Source of the DNA: UBA4744 sp963723165
GTDB lineage: Bacteria > Actinomycetota > Acidimicrobiia > Spongiisociales > UBA4744
Assembly: GCA_963723165.1 (NCBI GenBank)
Contig: CAVRPP010000015.1
Span: 186,001 to 250,000 of the forward strand
Reading direction: 5' to 3'
Length of the DNA: 64,000 nucleotides
The position numbers were made by a program, and so were the translations under genes. This document shows, piece by piece, positions 50,001 through 58,519 of the stretch (the first letter of the stretch is position 1; every line of letters starts with the position of its first letter). The notes beneath the pieces are model-generated. The model saw nothing but the letters and a program-made list of their open reading frames with translations. It had not been told where the DNA came from and made no database searches.

Positions 50001-51470
50001 ATGCAGATTTCACCAACCCTGGAGGAATACCTGGATCTGGTCGCCCGCTATCCCGTGGTCCCGGTTTCGGTTCGATTGCTGGCCGATCGGGAGACGGCGG
50101 TGAGCGCGTACGAGAAACTCGTGGGCGACGCTCCCGGGTTTCTCTTTGAGTCTGTGGAAGGTGGGGATCGCTGGGCACGCTGGTCCTTTCTCGGTTGGGA
50201 CCCGGAGTTCACGCTGGTATCTCGCGACGGCGTGGCTCACGTAGAAGGCAAAGCCGTTGAGTTGGCCGAGGGGAACCCGCTGGACGTGCTCGAGGACCTC
50301 CTGGCCCGCTACGCCACACCGGAACTGCCCGGGCTGCCACCGCTTCACAGTGGAGCGGTCGGTTACCTCGGCTATGACTCCGTTCGCTACATCGAGGACC
50401 TGCCGAACAGACCGCTCGACGATCGAGGTCTACCCGAGATGGTGTGGCAGTTTGTCGGATCGCTGGCGGCCTTTGACCGGTTCGACCAGACCATCACACT
50501 GGTGCGCAACGTCTTCACCGGAGGTGATCCGGCTGCCGACTACGAGGCTGCGGTGCAGGCTCTCACAACCGCGTCCGAGCGCCTCAGCGCCGGACACCCG
50601 TATCAGGTTCGGCCTGCACCTACCTCCTCCGCGATTGGATCCACCCTCAGCTCAACGATGGATCGGGCGGCCTTTCTTGAGGCCGTGGAGACGGCCAAGA
50701 ACTACATAGCCGGGGGAGACGCATTTCAGATTGTGCTGAGCCAACGGCTCGAAGTCCCTTTCACAGGAGATGCTTTCTCGGTGTACCGGTCGCTGCGGCT
50801 GCTCAATCCTTCCCCGTATTTGTTCTATGTGAAGCACCTGGATGTAGCCGTGGTCGGTTCTTCACCCGAGTTATTGACCAGGGTTCGCGACGGCCGGGTG
50901 TACAGCCGGCCCATAGCCGGTACCCGACGGCGGGGCGTGGACGAAGTCGAGGATGTCGCACTGGAAGCGGAGCTGCTGGCAGATCCGAAAGAGCGAGCCG
51001 AACACATCATGTTGGTCGACCTGGCCCGCAACGATCTCGGTCGTGTCGCCGAGTTCGGCACCGTGGTTGTTGACGATTTCATGGTCGTTGAGCGCTATTC
51101 GCACGTGATGCATATCGTCTCCGGTGTCTCCGGCCAACTCAAGCGCGGGATCCTGCCGGTCGATGTGCTGCGAGCCGTATTCCCGCACGGGACCGTTTCT
51201 GGCGCTCCCAAAGTTAGGGCGATGGAGATCATCGACGAGCTGGAACCCGTGGCGCGCGGACCGTACGCAGGGGCGGTTGGATACGTCGATTTCTCGGGAA
51301 ACATCGATACGGCCATCTGCTTGCGAACGGTTGTTATCTCCGCAGACAGGGCGTGGGTGCAGGCCGGGGCCGGCCTCGTCGCCGACAGCGATGCAGTGGC
51401 AGAGTACGAGGAGACGATGGACAAGGCCGCCGCAGCGCTGGCCGCCATCGAGGGGTCGTCCGGTGTCTGA
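50001..51470 (+). CDS. trpE: Anthranilate synthase component I
   Basis: A 489-residue chorismate-binding enzyme starting the tryptophan pathway; it needs the TrpG glutaminase for glutamine-dependent activity. The feedback-binding segment FLFESVEGG lies near residue 48. The catalytic domain has SRPIAGTRRRG, DLARNDLGRV, HIVSGVSGQL and FPHGTVSGAPKVRAMEII. trpG and trpD are not in this window. It follows ccdA by 2 bases and overlaps ygfZ by 8 bases. Confidence 0.95.
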   Translation: MQISPTLEEYLDLVARYPVVPVSVRLLADRETAVSAYEKLVGDAPGFLFESVEGGDRWARWSFLGWDPEFTLVSRDGVAHVEGKAVELAEGNPLDVLEDLLARYATPELPGLPPLHSGAVGYLGYDSVRYIEDLPNRPLDDRGLPEMVWQFVGSLAAFDRFDQTITLVRNVFTGGDPAADYEAAVQALTTASERLSAGHPYQVRPAPTSSAIGSTLSSTMDRAAFLEAVETAKNYIAGGDAFQIVLSQRLEVPFTGDAFSVYRSLRLLNPSPYLFYVKHLDVAVVGSSPELLTRVRDGRVYSRPIAGTRRRGVDEVEDVALEAELLADPKERAEHIMLVDLARNDLGRVAEFGTVVVDDFMVVERYSHVMHIVSGVSGQLKRGILPVDVLRAVFPHGTVSGAPKVRAMEIIDELEPVARGPYAGAVGYVDFSGNIDTAICLRTVVISADRAWVQAGAGLVADSDAVAEYEETMDKAAAALAAIEGSSGV

Positions 51471-52425
51471 CGCAGCGAAGACATACGGCGATGTGACGGC
51501 CGAGTATCTTGCGCTTCGCTCAGTAGCCGCGGTGGTCGGCGGCTACCACGACATGGTCTCGGTGCGTGGCCCCGACGCCGAGTCGTTCCTGCAGGGCATC
51601 CTCAGTCAGGATCTGGTGAGTGTGCAACCGGGCGCGGTGGTGCGCTCGTTGCTCCTCGGACCTGAGGGCAAACTGCGAGAGATGCTGTGGGTGTTGAAGG
51701 GCGAGTCTGAGCTGATTCTGGTGACCCACCGCGGCCGGGGCGACACGATGGCTACTGAACTGGGCCGCTACCGGTTCCGCGTTGATGCCGCTATCGAACC
51801 GATTGACGGCGAGATTCTCGGAGTGTGGGGACCATCCTCGCGAGCCGTCCTCGAGAAGGCCGGCCTTGTGGCGCCCGACGGCTGGCAGCGAAGCGGCCCC
51901 CGCCTGATCGCCTCACTACCACTTGGCCCGCTTGATCGGTTCCTGGTGGTCGGAGCCGAAGGTGACGCCCTGATAGCCGCCGGCGCTCGCCGGGTTGGTT
52001 CGCTGGCCGTCGACGCGATCCGGGTCGAGGCCGGGGAGCCGGTAATGGGCAGAGACCTGGACGAGAAGACGATACCGCAGGAGTCGGGCCTGGTGCCCGA
52101 GACCGTCTCATTCGCCAAAGGTTGCTATCTCGGTCAGGAACTGGTTGCCCGCATCGACAGTCGTGGTCACGTCAATCGGGTGCTGCGAGGTGTCGTGATC
52201 GGCACCAATGTCCTGCCCCCGGAGCACGCCGAACTCTTCTCCGGGAGTGCGCCGGTGGGACGGGTTACTTCAGTGACTGAATCGCTCACTTTGCGCGCCC
52301 CGGTCGGATTGGCGCTGGTTCGCCGTGAGGTAGACGTTGACTCCCCGGTCGAAATCCGCTGGGACGGTGGTTCGGCCGGAGCCGTGGTCCGGCAGCTTCC
52401 CCTGTCCGATTTCACAGAAACCTGA
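51463..52425 (+). CDS. ygfZ: Folate-binding protein YgfZ (GcvT-like, Fe-S cluster assembly)
   Basis: A 320-residue GcvT-fold protein. The YgfZ signature KGCYLGQELVARID is present, with the conserved cysteine. The N-terminal VSVRGPDAESFLQGILSQDL and the second-domain VDAIRVEAGEP are typical. YgfZ supports iron-sulphur enzymes such as MiaB, using folate. GTG 51463 has GAGGGG 8 bases upstream and overlaps trpE, so they are co-translated, although there is no obvious pathway link. Confidence 0.9.
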   Translation: MSDAAKTYGDVTAEYLALRSVAAVVGGYHDMVSVRGPDAESFLQGILSQDLVSVQPGAVVRSLLLGPEGKLREMLWVLKGESELILVTHRGRGDTMATELGRYRFRVDAAIEPIDGEILGVWGPSSRAVLEKAGLVAPDGWQRSGPRLIASLPLGPLDRFLVVGAEGDALIAAGARRVGSLAVDAIRVEAGEPVMGRDLDEKTIPQESGLVPETVSFAKGCYLGQELVARIDSRGHVNRVLRGVVIGTNVLPPEHAELFSGSAPVGRVTSVTESLTLRAPVGLALVRREVDVDSPVEIRWDGGSAGAVVRQLPLSDFTET

Positions 52426-52511
52426 CAAGTTTCGAACAAGTGAGCGCGTGTGTTTGGCCGATGCTGAAAGACGACGGCGCGCAATTCGACCGAACTGGAC
52501 AGGAGGTAGCC

Positions 52512-53189
52512 GTGGCGACCCAGGGCCGGGTGCTGCTGATCGAAGATGAAGACAGCATCGCTGAGATGTTGCGCGGCTTCTTCGAGCGGGCCGGATTCCG
52601 TTTGACCCACGCCGTCAATGGCGAGGATGGCCTGGCTCGCCTGGCGGAGCAACCGCCCAAGGTGGTTCTCCTCGACCTCAATCTTCCCGGAATCGACGGC
52701 GTCGAAGTTTGCCGCCGGATTCGAGCAACCGGTTCCGAGGTTCCGGTCATCATGTTGACTGCTCGCGACTCTGAAGTCGACAAGGTGGTCGGTCTGGAGC
52801 TGGGCGCAGACGACTACGTCACCAAACCTTTCTCTCCTCGAGAGCTCCTCGCCCGGGTCAAGGCTGTGCTGCGCCGGTCGGAGGAACGGCCTTCCCAAAC
52901 GCGTTCGATCGAAGTCGAGGGTTTCGAGATCGATACAGGAAGGCGCCAGGTCGTGTCCTCTGCCGGTTCGGTCGTCAGGCCGACTGCGAAGGAGTTCGAT
53001 TTGCTCTGGTACCTGGCAGAGAACAGGGGCCTGGTGTTGTCGCGAGCCCAGATCCTGGAGGCCGTCTGGGGATATGACTATTTCGGCGAGACCCGCACGG
53101 TCGATGTTCACATTCGCCAACTCCGCAAGAAGCTCGAAGGCATACCGATCGAGACCGTGTGGGGTGTCGGCTACCGGCTGGAGGACTGA
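52512..53189 (+). CDS. OmpR-family response regulator
   Basis: A 225-residue two-domain regulator. The receiver has the acidic pocket (VLLIEDEDS), the phosphorylation site in VLLDLNLPGIDG, MLTARD and the conserved lysine in YVTKPFSPREL. The C-terminal winged helix includes EFDLLWYLAENRGLVLSR and RTVDVHIRQLRKKL. GTG 52512 has GGAGG 5 bases upstream. The stop and the kinase start overlap (TGATG). The target genes are unknown. Confidence 0.93.
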   Translation: MATQGRVLLIEDEDSIAEMLRGFFERAGFRLTHAVNGEDGLARLAEQPPKVVLLDLNLPGIDGVEVCRRIRATGSEVPVIMLTARDSEVDKVVGLELGADDYVTKPFSPRELLARVKAVLRRSEERPSQTRSIEVEGFEIDTGRRQVVSSAGSVVRPTAKEFDLLWYLAENRGLVLSRAQILEAVWGYDYFGETRTVDVHIRQLRKKLEGIPIETVWGVGYRLED

Positions 53190-54652
53190 TGCGTCGTCGC
53201 TTCTTCTGGAGCATGCTCGCTGTCGCCGGCGTTGCACTCCTGGTTGTTGCCATGTTCGGGGCGGTGGCGACCCGGATCAGAGTGGTCCAGGAGACACGCG
53301 CCGAGGTGGCCAGACAGGCCGAGGCGGTCGCAGGACTCGTTGAAGAAGCGGCATCCGTCGACGGTCGGGTCACCGCCAGGAGAATGCTGGAATTGCTTCG
53401 CGAAGGCCAGGGAGGATCCGGGACCGAGGCCGGAGACAGGTTCGTCCGATTGCTCACATCGGCGCAGCGTGTGACCGGTGGAAGTCTGGTTGATCTCGGC
53501 TGGATCGGCGCCGACGGGACGCTTCATCTGATTCAAAGTCCGGGTTTGGGCAACGCCCTGGGATTCGACACCGCGCAGCTGCTGGCGGGCGAAGACCAAT
53601 TCCGGCGCGTTCAGCTTCCGGAAGAAGCCCAAACGCTCGAGGCGGTTGCCCGTCCGATGGACGTAGCCGACCAGGGAGCGATCGTTCCGGTGATCGTGGT
53701 CGCGCAGCGGTCCGACCTGATCGATTGGCAGGAGATCATGCGCGGACTGGTGGTGCCGATCGCAATTGCGGCGCTTCTCTCGGCCGTCGCGGCCCGGTCG
53801 TTGTCGGGTTGGCTGGGTTCGCGGCTGAGCGGCCTGGCCACGGCAGCCCATCAACTGGCCGGCGGCGACCTGGCGGCTCGCGCCACCGAGGAAGGCGATG
53901 ACGAGATAGCCGATCTGGCGAAAACGTTCAACGCAATGGCGATGCAACTCGAGGACGCCCAGGGCCGCGAACAGGACTTCCTGATGAGTGTCGGGCACGA
54001 CCTTCGCACACCGCTCACGACCATCGGTGGCTACGCCGAGGCGCTGGACGAGGGCGTCGTAGACGCAACCGAAACCAAACGCATCGCCGGAGTGTTGAGT
54101 CGGGAGACGGATCGGTTGCGGAGACTGGTTGAAGACTTGATGTTGCTGGCCCGGCTCGAAGCGCACGAGTTCACGATCCGTCCCGAGCCGGTGGACGTTG
54201 GAGCTCACCTGGCGGAGGTGGCCGAAGGCTACCGAGATCGGGCCGAGGCTTCCCGGGTCGGGCTCGAAGTGCAGACCGAGCAGACCGGAATGATCGTCAC
54301 CGATCCGGACCGACTCGCTCAGATCGCCGCCAACCTGACGGAAAACGCACTCCGCTACACGCCGGAAGCCGGTCGGGTCACGTTCGCCGTCCGGGCGCGA
54401 CAGGGCGGCATTCAGCTGACCGTGGCGGATACCGGGCCGGGGATCGACGAGAGTGATCTGCCCCGGGTGTTCGAGAAATTCTATGTCGCCCGCAAATACC
54501 GGCGAGTACGACCCGAGGGATCCGGTCTGGGATTGGCCATCGTGAAACAGCTCGTGGACGCGCTTGGCGGCACGATCTCCGTCGATTCGGTCGCAGGCCG
54601 CGGAACCTCTTTCACCGTGTCGCTCCCGCCCCTGGACGGTACCGGTCGCTGA
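53189..54652 (+). CDS. Sensor histidine kinase
   Basis: A 487-residue membrane kinase paired with the preceding regulator. It has two membrane helices (residues ~8-28 and ~185-205) bounding an extracytoplasmic sensor domain of about 155 residues. A HAMP domain follows (LSGLATAAHQLAGGDLAAR), then HisKA with the phospho-histidine in SVGHDLRTPLTTIGGYAEA. The ATPase boxes are NLTENALRYTP, DTGPGID and GSGLGLAIVKQLV. The sensor domain has no recognised fold. The design resembles BaeS/MprB-type envelope sensors. Confidence 0.93.
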   Translation: MRRRFFWSMLAVAGVALLVVAMFGAVATRIRVVQETRAEVARQAEAVAGLVEEAASVDGRVTARRMLELLREGQGGSGTEAGDRFVRLLTSAQRVTGGSLVDLGWIGADGTLHLIQSPGLGNALGFDTAQLLAGEDQFRRVQLPEEAQTLEAVARPMDVADQGAIVPVIVVAQRSDLIDWQEIMRGLVVPIAIAALLSAVAARSLSGWLGSRLSGLATAAHQLAGGDLAARATEEGDDEIADLAKTFNAMAMQLEDAQGREQDFLMSVGHDLRTPLTTIGGYAEALDEGVVDATETKRIAGVLSRETDRLRRLVEDLMLLARLEAHEFTIRPEPVDVGAHLAEVAEGYRDRAEASRVGLEVQTEQTGMIVTDPDRLAQIAANLTENALRYTPEAGRVTFAVRARQGGIQLTVADTGPGIDESDLPRVFEKFYVARKYRRVRPEGSGLGLAIVKQLVDALGGTISVDSVAGRGTSFTVSLPPLDGTGR

Positions 54653-54679
54653 TTGCCGGCAGCGGCCTACGATGGCGGG

Positions 54680-55447
54680 ATGCTCGCCCAGATCATCGAC
54701 GAGGTCTATCGCCGCCTCCCGGAACTGAAGGATCGAGCCGCCTCTGTCGAGGCGCTGGCACGTCGCCAGGAACCGGCCCGTGACTTCCTGGGCGCCCTGG
54801 CGGAACCGGGCTTGTCGGTCATTGCTGAGGTCAAGCGGGCGTCGCCATCGCGCGGGCCGATCGACACCGGTCTCGATCCGATGGCCCTGGCCCTCGAGTA
54901 CGGGCGCAGCGGAGCGGCAGCCATCTCGGTACTCACCGAACCCCTCCATTTCCGGGGTTCTCTCGAGGACTTGCGTGCAGTCCGCCGGGTTGTAGAAGTC
55001 CCGGTGCTTCGCAAGGACTTCCTCGTCGACCCTGTGCAGATCTGGGAAGCCCGGGCTGCCGGAGCCGACGCGGTCCTGCTGATCGTGGCTGCTCTCGACG
55101 ATGCGAGGCTTGCCGACCTCCTGGCCGTGACTCACGCAACCGGCATGGAGTCCCTGGTCGAGGTCCACACCGAAGCCGAGATCGAGAGAGCCCGGGCGGC
55201 CGGGGCGCGAGTCCTGGGAGTCAACAACCGCGACCTGAAGACCTTCGAGATCGATCTCAGCACTGCCGAACGCCTGGCACCCCTCGTGGTGGGAAAGACG
55301 GTATCTGTTGCGGAGAGCGGCGTTTGGACACAGGCCGATCCGCGCCGGATGCGGTCGGCCGGATACGACGCCGTCCTCGTTGGAGAGAGTTTGGTACGAG
55401 CACCGGATCGAGGCGGCCTTCTGGCGGGCTTTCGGGGTGAGAAATGA
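54680..55447 (+). CDS. trpC: Indole-3-glycerol-phosphate synthase
   Basis: A 255-residue TIM-barrel enzyme that closes the indole ring. Motifs: IAEVKRASPSRG (catalytic Lys), VLRKDFLVDPVQIWEA, VNNRDLKTFEID and VAESGVWT. All catalytic residues are present. ATG 54680 is preferred over TTG 54653 because homology begins there. It is a monofunctional TrpC; trpF is a separate gene 500 bp further on. Confidence 0.94.
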   Translation: MLAQIIDEVYRRLPELKDRAASVEALARRQEPARDFLGALAEPGLSVIAEVKRASPSRGPIDTGLDPMALALEYGRSGAAAISVLTEPLHFRGSLEDLRAVRRVVEVPVLRKDFLVDPVQIWEARAAGADAVLLIVAALDDARLADLLAVTHATGMESLVEVHTEAEIERARAAGARVLGVNNRDLKTFEIDLSTAERLAPLVVGKTVSVAESGVWTQADPRRMRSAGYDAVLVGESLVRAPDRGGLLAGFRGEK

Positions 55448-55459
55448 CCTGGGTGAGGA

Positions 55460-55852
55460 TTACGGAATGCGGATCGGTTCGCTGCAATCGGGGCCCATAA
55501 CGCACACCCGGTAGGTGCCGGGCTGAAGCTCCGGGAGCCGAATTGACCACTCACCTAGATTCAAGCTGAGATGGCAGAAACTCTCGCCCGTAGCTCCGGG
55601 GACCCACTCACCATCCAGACCGGTGACCGCAATCACGCGCCACCACCACCACCCGACGCGCTGTTGCAGTATGTTGCAGGAGTTGTTTCCTCCCACGACG
55701 GTTGCAATCTCATCACCGAGGTTCAGTGGAACGTTGACGGGGTAGTCAGCAAAAGGTGCCGGTGGGCCTAAGAGTCCGAAACCCGCGACTATTACCCCGA
55801 CGATTATGACGACAAGAGGCAGTTGCATGCGTTTCATGGCAGTCTGGTTCAT
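55460..55852 (-). CDS. Small secreted or membrane-anchored protein, Trp- and Cys-containing
   Basis: A 130-residue frame on the strand opposite to the trp genes. It has a positively charged start and a single hydrophobic helix (LPLVVIIVGVIVAGFGLLG) acting as signal or anchor. The exported part has four or five cysteines and a VGWWWWRVI stretch, ending in a beta-rich segment (WSIRLPELQPGTYRVCVMG). No family is recognised. The ATG at 55837 (MKRM) may be the true start. TATCAT at 55851-55856 could be its -10. Confidence 0.5.
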   Translation of the reverse strand: MNQTAMKRMQLPLVVIIVGVIVAGFGLLGPPAPFADYPVNVPLNLGDEIATVVGGNNSCNILQQRVGWWWWRVIAVTGLDGEWVPGATGESFCHLSLNLGEWSIRLPELQPGTYRVCVMGPDCSEPIRIP

Positions 55853-55950
55853 GATACGCGGGTTGATGGATTTGCTTTCCAGTGAGCTTGGCCGTCCTGG
55901 CTCTACAGTAACGTTGTCGATCGAAGAGCTAGAAGGGTCTTAACTCGACT

Positions 55951-56553
55951 ATGACCTGGGTCAAGACCTGCGGGCTGCGAACCGAAGCCGATGTGGCAGC
56001 CGCGGTAGCTGCGGGCGCCGATGCCATCGGGTTCGTGTTGACACCCGAATCTCCGCGACACGTGACCGAATCCGCGGCACGGAACCTGGCCCTGGACGTG
56101 CCGGTTCTCAGCGTGATCGTCACGGTGGATTTCACCGGTGCTGCTCTGCTGGCGGCGGCCGCCCGGACGGGCGTCCGGGGAGTGCAACCGCACGGAAAGC
56201 ATCGACTGGAGGCCGCCGCGGCCGCGCAGGATGTGGGGCTCTTCGTTCTCCATCCAGTGGCCGTCCTCGGCCCGGTTGACCTGAGCGGGGTGGCCGAAGG
56301 TCAAACCCCTCTGCTGGATTCATACCGGGCGGGCACCCACGGAGGGACGGGCCGGTCGTTCGACTGGGACGCGATCGGGGACCTCGAACGCCCTTTCGTA
56401 CTCGCCGGGGGCCTGGGGCCCGATAATGTTGCAGACGCGATCCGCCGGGTTGCTCCGTGGGGGGTTGATGCTTCCTCGGGCCTAGAGTCCTCCCCTGGGG
56501 TCAAGGACCCGGACCGGATCCGGGCTTTCGTGGAGAGGGCGAGAGGCCGATGA
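55951..56553 (+). CDS. trpF: Phosphoribosylanthranilate isomerase
   Basis: A 200-residue TIM-barrel isomerase. The catalytic cysteine is in VKTCGLRTEAD at the N-terminus, and the catalytic aspartate in LLDSYRAGTHGGTGRSFDW. FVLAGGLGPDNV and GVDASSGLESSPGVKD are the phosphate-binding loops. Many actinobacteria lack trpF and use bifunctional PriA, so a clustered TrpF is notable. It overlaps trpB by ATGA. Confidence 0.94.
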   Translation: MTWVKTCGLRTEADVAAAVAAGADAIGFVLTPESPRHVTESAARNLALDVPVLSVIVTVDFTGAALLAAAARTGVRGVQPHGKHRLEAAAAAQDVGLFVLHPVAVLGPVDLSGVAEGQTPLLDSYRAGTHGGTGRSFDWDAIGDLERPFVLAGGLGPDNVADAIRRVAPWGVDASSGLESSPGVKDPDRIRAFVERARGR

Positions 56554-57722
56554 AGCTCGAAAAACCCGACGAGAATGGTCGCTTTGGCGACTTCGGCGGA
56601 CGGTTCGCACCGGAGACACTGATCCCGGCCCTGGATGAACTGACCGAGGCGTTCGAGAAAGCATGGTCCGACGAACGTTTTGTCACCGAGTACCACCGGG
56701 TTTTGCGTGACTATGTCGGACGGCCGACGCCGCTGCATGTGGCCGGCCGTATCTCAGAGCGCCTAGGCGTGCGGATCGTCCTCAAACGCGAAGACCTGGC
56801 CCACACCGGAGCCCACAAGATCAATAACGCTATCGGTCAGGTGATGCTGGCCAGGGACATGGGCAAGCCCCGGGTAATCGCCGAGACGGGCGCCGGGCAG
56901 CACGGAGTTGCCACTGCCACGGCCGCGGCCTACTTCGGGCTGGAATGCGATGTCTACATGGGCGAGGTAGATATCGAACGCCAGTCTCTCAATGTTCACC
57001 GCATGGGCATGCTGGGGGCCAGAGTGATTCCGGTCGCATCGGGGGCGGGGACCCTCAAAGATGCGGTCAGCGAAGCGATGCGGGACTGGGTCCGTACGGT
57101 CGAGACGACTCACTATGTGATCGGATCGGTCGTTGGGCCCCATCCCTTCCCGTGGATGGTCAGAGAGTTCCAGAAGGTCATCGGCGAAGAAGCCCTGGTT
57201 CAGCTCGACGGTGACCTACCCGACGTTGTGGTTGCGTGCGTCGGTGGGGGGTCCAACGCGATCGGGATCTTTTACCCTTTTTCAGGGTTGGGTCCCGAGC
57301 TGATAGGGGTCGAAGCCGCCGGCCACGGTCTCGAGTCGGGCCGGCACGGTGCGTCTATTGGAGCAGGAACGGTCGGAATCTTGCACGGGACGAGGACCTT
57401 CCTGCTGCAGGATGACGAAGGACAAGTTCTGGAGGCCCACTCGATCTCGGCCGGGCTCGACTATCCGGGCGTGGGGCCGGAACATGCCTTCTTTGCGGAG
57501 AGCGGGATGGCCCGTTATGTATCGGCTACCGATGAAGAAGCCCTGGCCGCCATGCAGTTGCTCACCCGGACGGAGGGGATCATTCCGGCCCTCGAATCAG
57601 CCCACGCTATCGCCTGGATCATTCGGGAGGCAGAGTCATTGGCGGGAAAGACCGTGCTCGTTAACTTGTCGGGGCGGGGCGACAAAGACCTCGAGCAACT
57701 GACCAGGGTCTCCCGTCCATGA
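56550..57722 (+). CDS. trpB: Tryptophan synthase beta chain
   Basis: A 390-residue PLP enzyme that joins indole and serine. The PLP lysine is in HTGAHKINNAIGQ, the phosphate-binding loop is CVGGGSNAIG, and GRFGDFGGRFAPETLIPAL is the standard start. This is the TrpB1 form that works with TrpA. ATGA overlaps link it to trpF and trpA. Confidence 0.96.
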   Translation: MKLEKPDENGRFGDFGGRFAPETLIPALDELTEAFEKAWSDERFVTEYHRVLRDYVGRPTPLHVAGRISERLGVRIVLKREDLAHTGAHKINNAIGQVMLARDMGKPRVIAETGAGQHGVATATAAAYFGLECDVYMGEVDIERQSLNVHRMGMLGARVIPVASGAGTLKDAVSEAMRDWVRTVETTHYVIGSVVGPHPFPWMVREFQKVIGEEALVQLDGDLPDVVVACVGGGSNAIGIFYPFSGLGPELIGVEAAGHGLESGRHGASIGAGTVGILHGTRTFLLQDDEGQVLEAHSISAGLDYPGVGPEHAFFAESGMARYVSATDEEALAAMQLLTRTEGIIPALESAHAIAWIIREAESLAGKTVLVNLSGRGDKDLEQLTRVSRP

Positions 57723-58519
57723 GCCGCCAGAGCCTTGATCGCCTTTTTGCGGAAGTCCGCTCTGAGGGCCGGACTGCTCTGTTGCCGTTCATGACCGCCG
57801 GGTTGCCGTCGTCGGCCACCAGCGTCGAGCTCTTTGCGGCAATGGCCGAGTCGGGAGCGGACGCTTTCGAGGTTGGTATCCCGTACTCCGACCCGATGAT
57901 GGACGGACCGACCATTCAAGCCGGGAATCTGCGGGCGTTGGCCGGCGGCGCCACCCTCGAAGCCGGATTCGAGATCGTCTCGGCTGTTGTCGAGCGTACC
58001 GGTAAACCGGTTCTGGTCATGACGTATGCCAATCCTGTCTTTCGGCTCGGACCGGAGACCTTCGCCAGGCGATCCGCGGAAGCGGGAGCGTCGGGGGTAA
58101 TCGTTGCAGACCTCCCCCTGGAGGAGGCCGCCGCAATTCAAAGTCCCATCGAGGAGGCCGGGCTCGGCATGGTTCTGTTTGCTGCGCCGACAAGTTCGGA
58201 AGCCCGCCTCCGGGCGATTGCAGCGGCGCAACCGGTGTTCATATACGGCGTAGCCGACCTGGGAGTGACCGGAGAGCGGAGCCAATCCAGCACCCACGGC
58301 AGGGATCTGGCCGCCCGGATCAAGGCCGTCACCACCGTGCCCCTGGTCATGGGAGTTGGGATTTCGACGCCCGACCATGCGCGGTCTCTGGCCGGACAGG
58401 CGGACGGGATCATCGTAGGCTCTGCACTGGTGCGACGGGTCCTCGAGGCAACCGACGAGCGGGTAGCGGTGACGGAAGTTGCGGCCGCCGTGGCCGATCT
58501 GGCCGGGGCGCTGCGGTGA
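57719..58519 (+). CDS. trpA: Tryptophan synthase alpha chain
   Basis: A 266-residue TIM-barrel lyase releasing indole to TrpB. The catalytic glutamate is in AFEVGIPYSDPMMDGPTIQ and the second acid, aspartate, in the same stretch. YGVADLGVTGERS and VGSALVRRVLE close the active site. ATGA overlap with trpB; GTGA overlap with the next gene. Confidence 0.95.
   Translation: MSRQSLDRLFAEVRSEGRTALLPFMTAGLPSSATSVELFAAMAESGADAFEVGIPYSDPMMDGPTIQAGNLRALAGGATLEAGFEIVSAVVERTGKPVLVMTYANPVFRLGPETFARRSAEAGASGVIVADLPLEEAAAIQSPIEEAGLGMVLFAAPTSSEARLRAIAAAQPVFIYGVADLGVTGERSQSSTHGRDLAARIKAVTTVPLVMGVGISTPDHARSLAGQADGIIVGSALVRRVLEATDERVAVTEVAAAVADLAGALR

Noticed and set aside
53171..55168. Long open frame on the minus strand opposite the kinase and trpC
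   Set aside because: The encoded sequence is low-quality (rich in Arg, Gln, Gly), has no domain, and covers two well-supported genes. It is a GC-rich antisense artefact.
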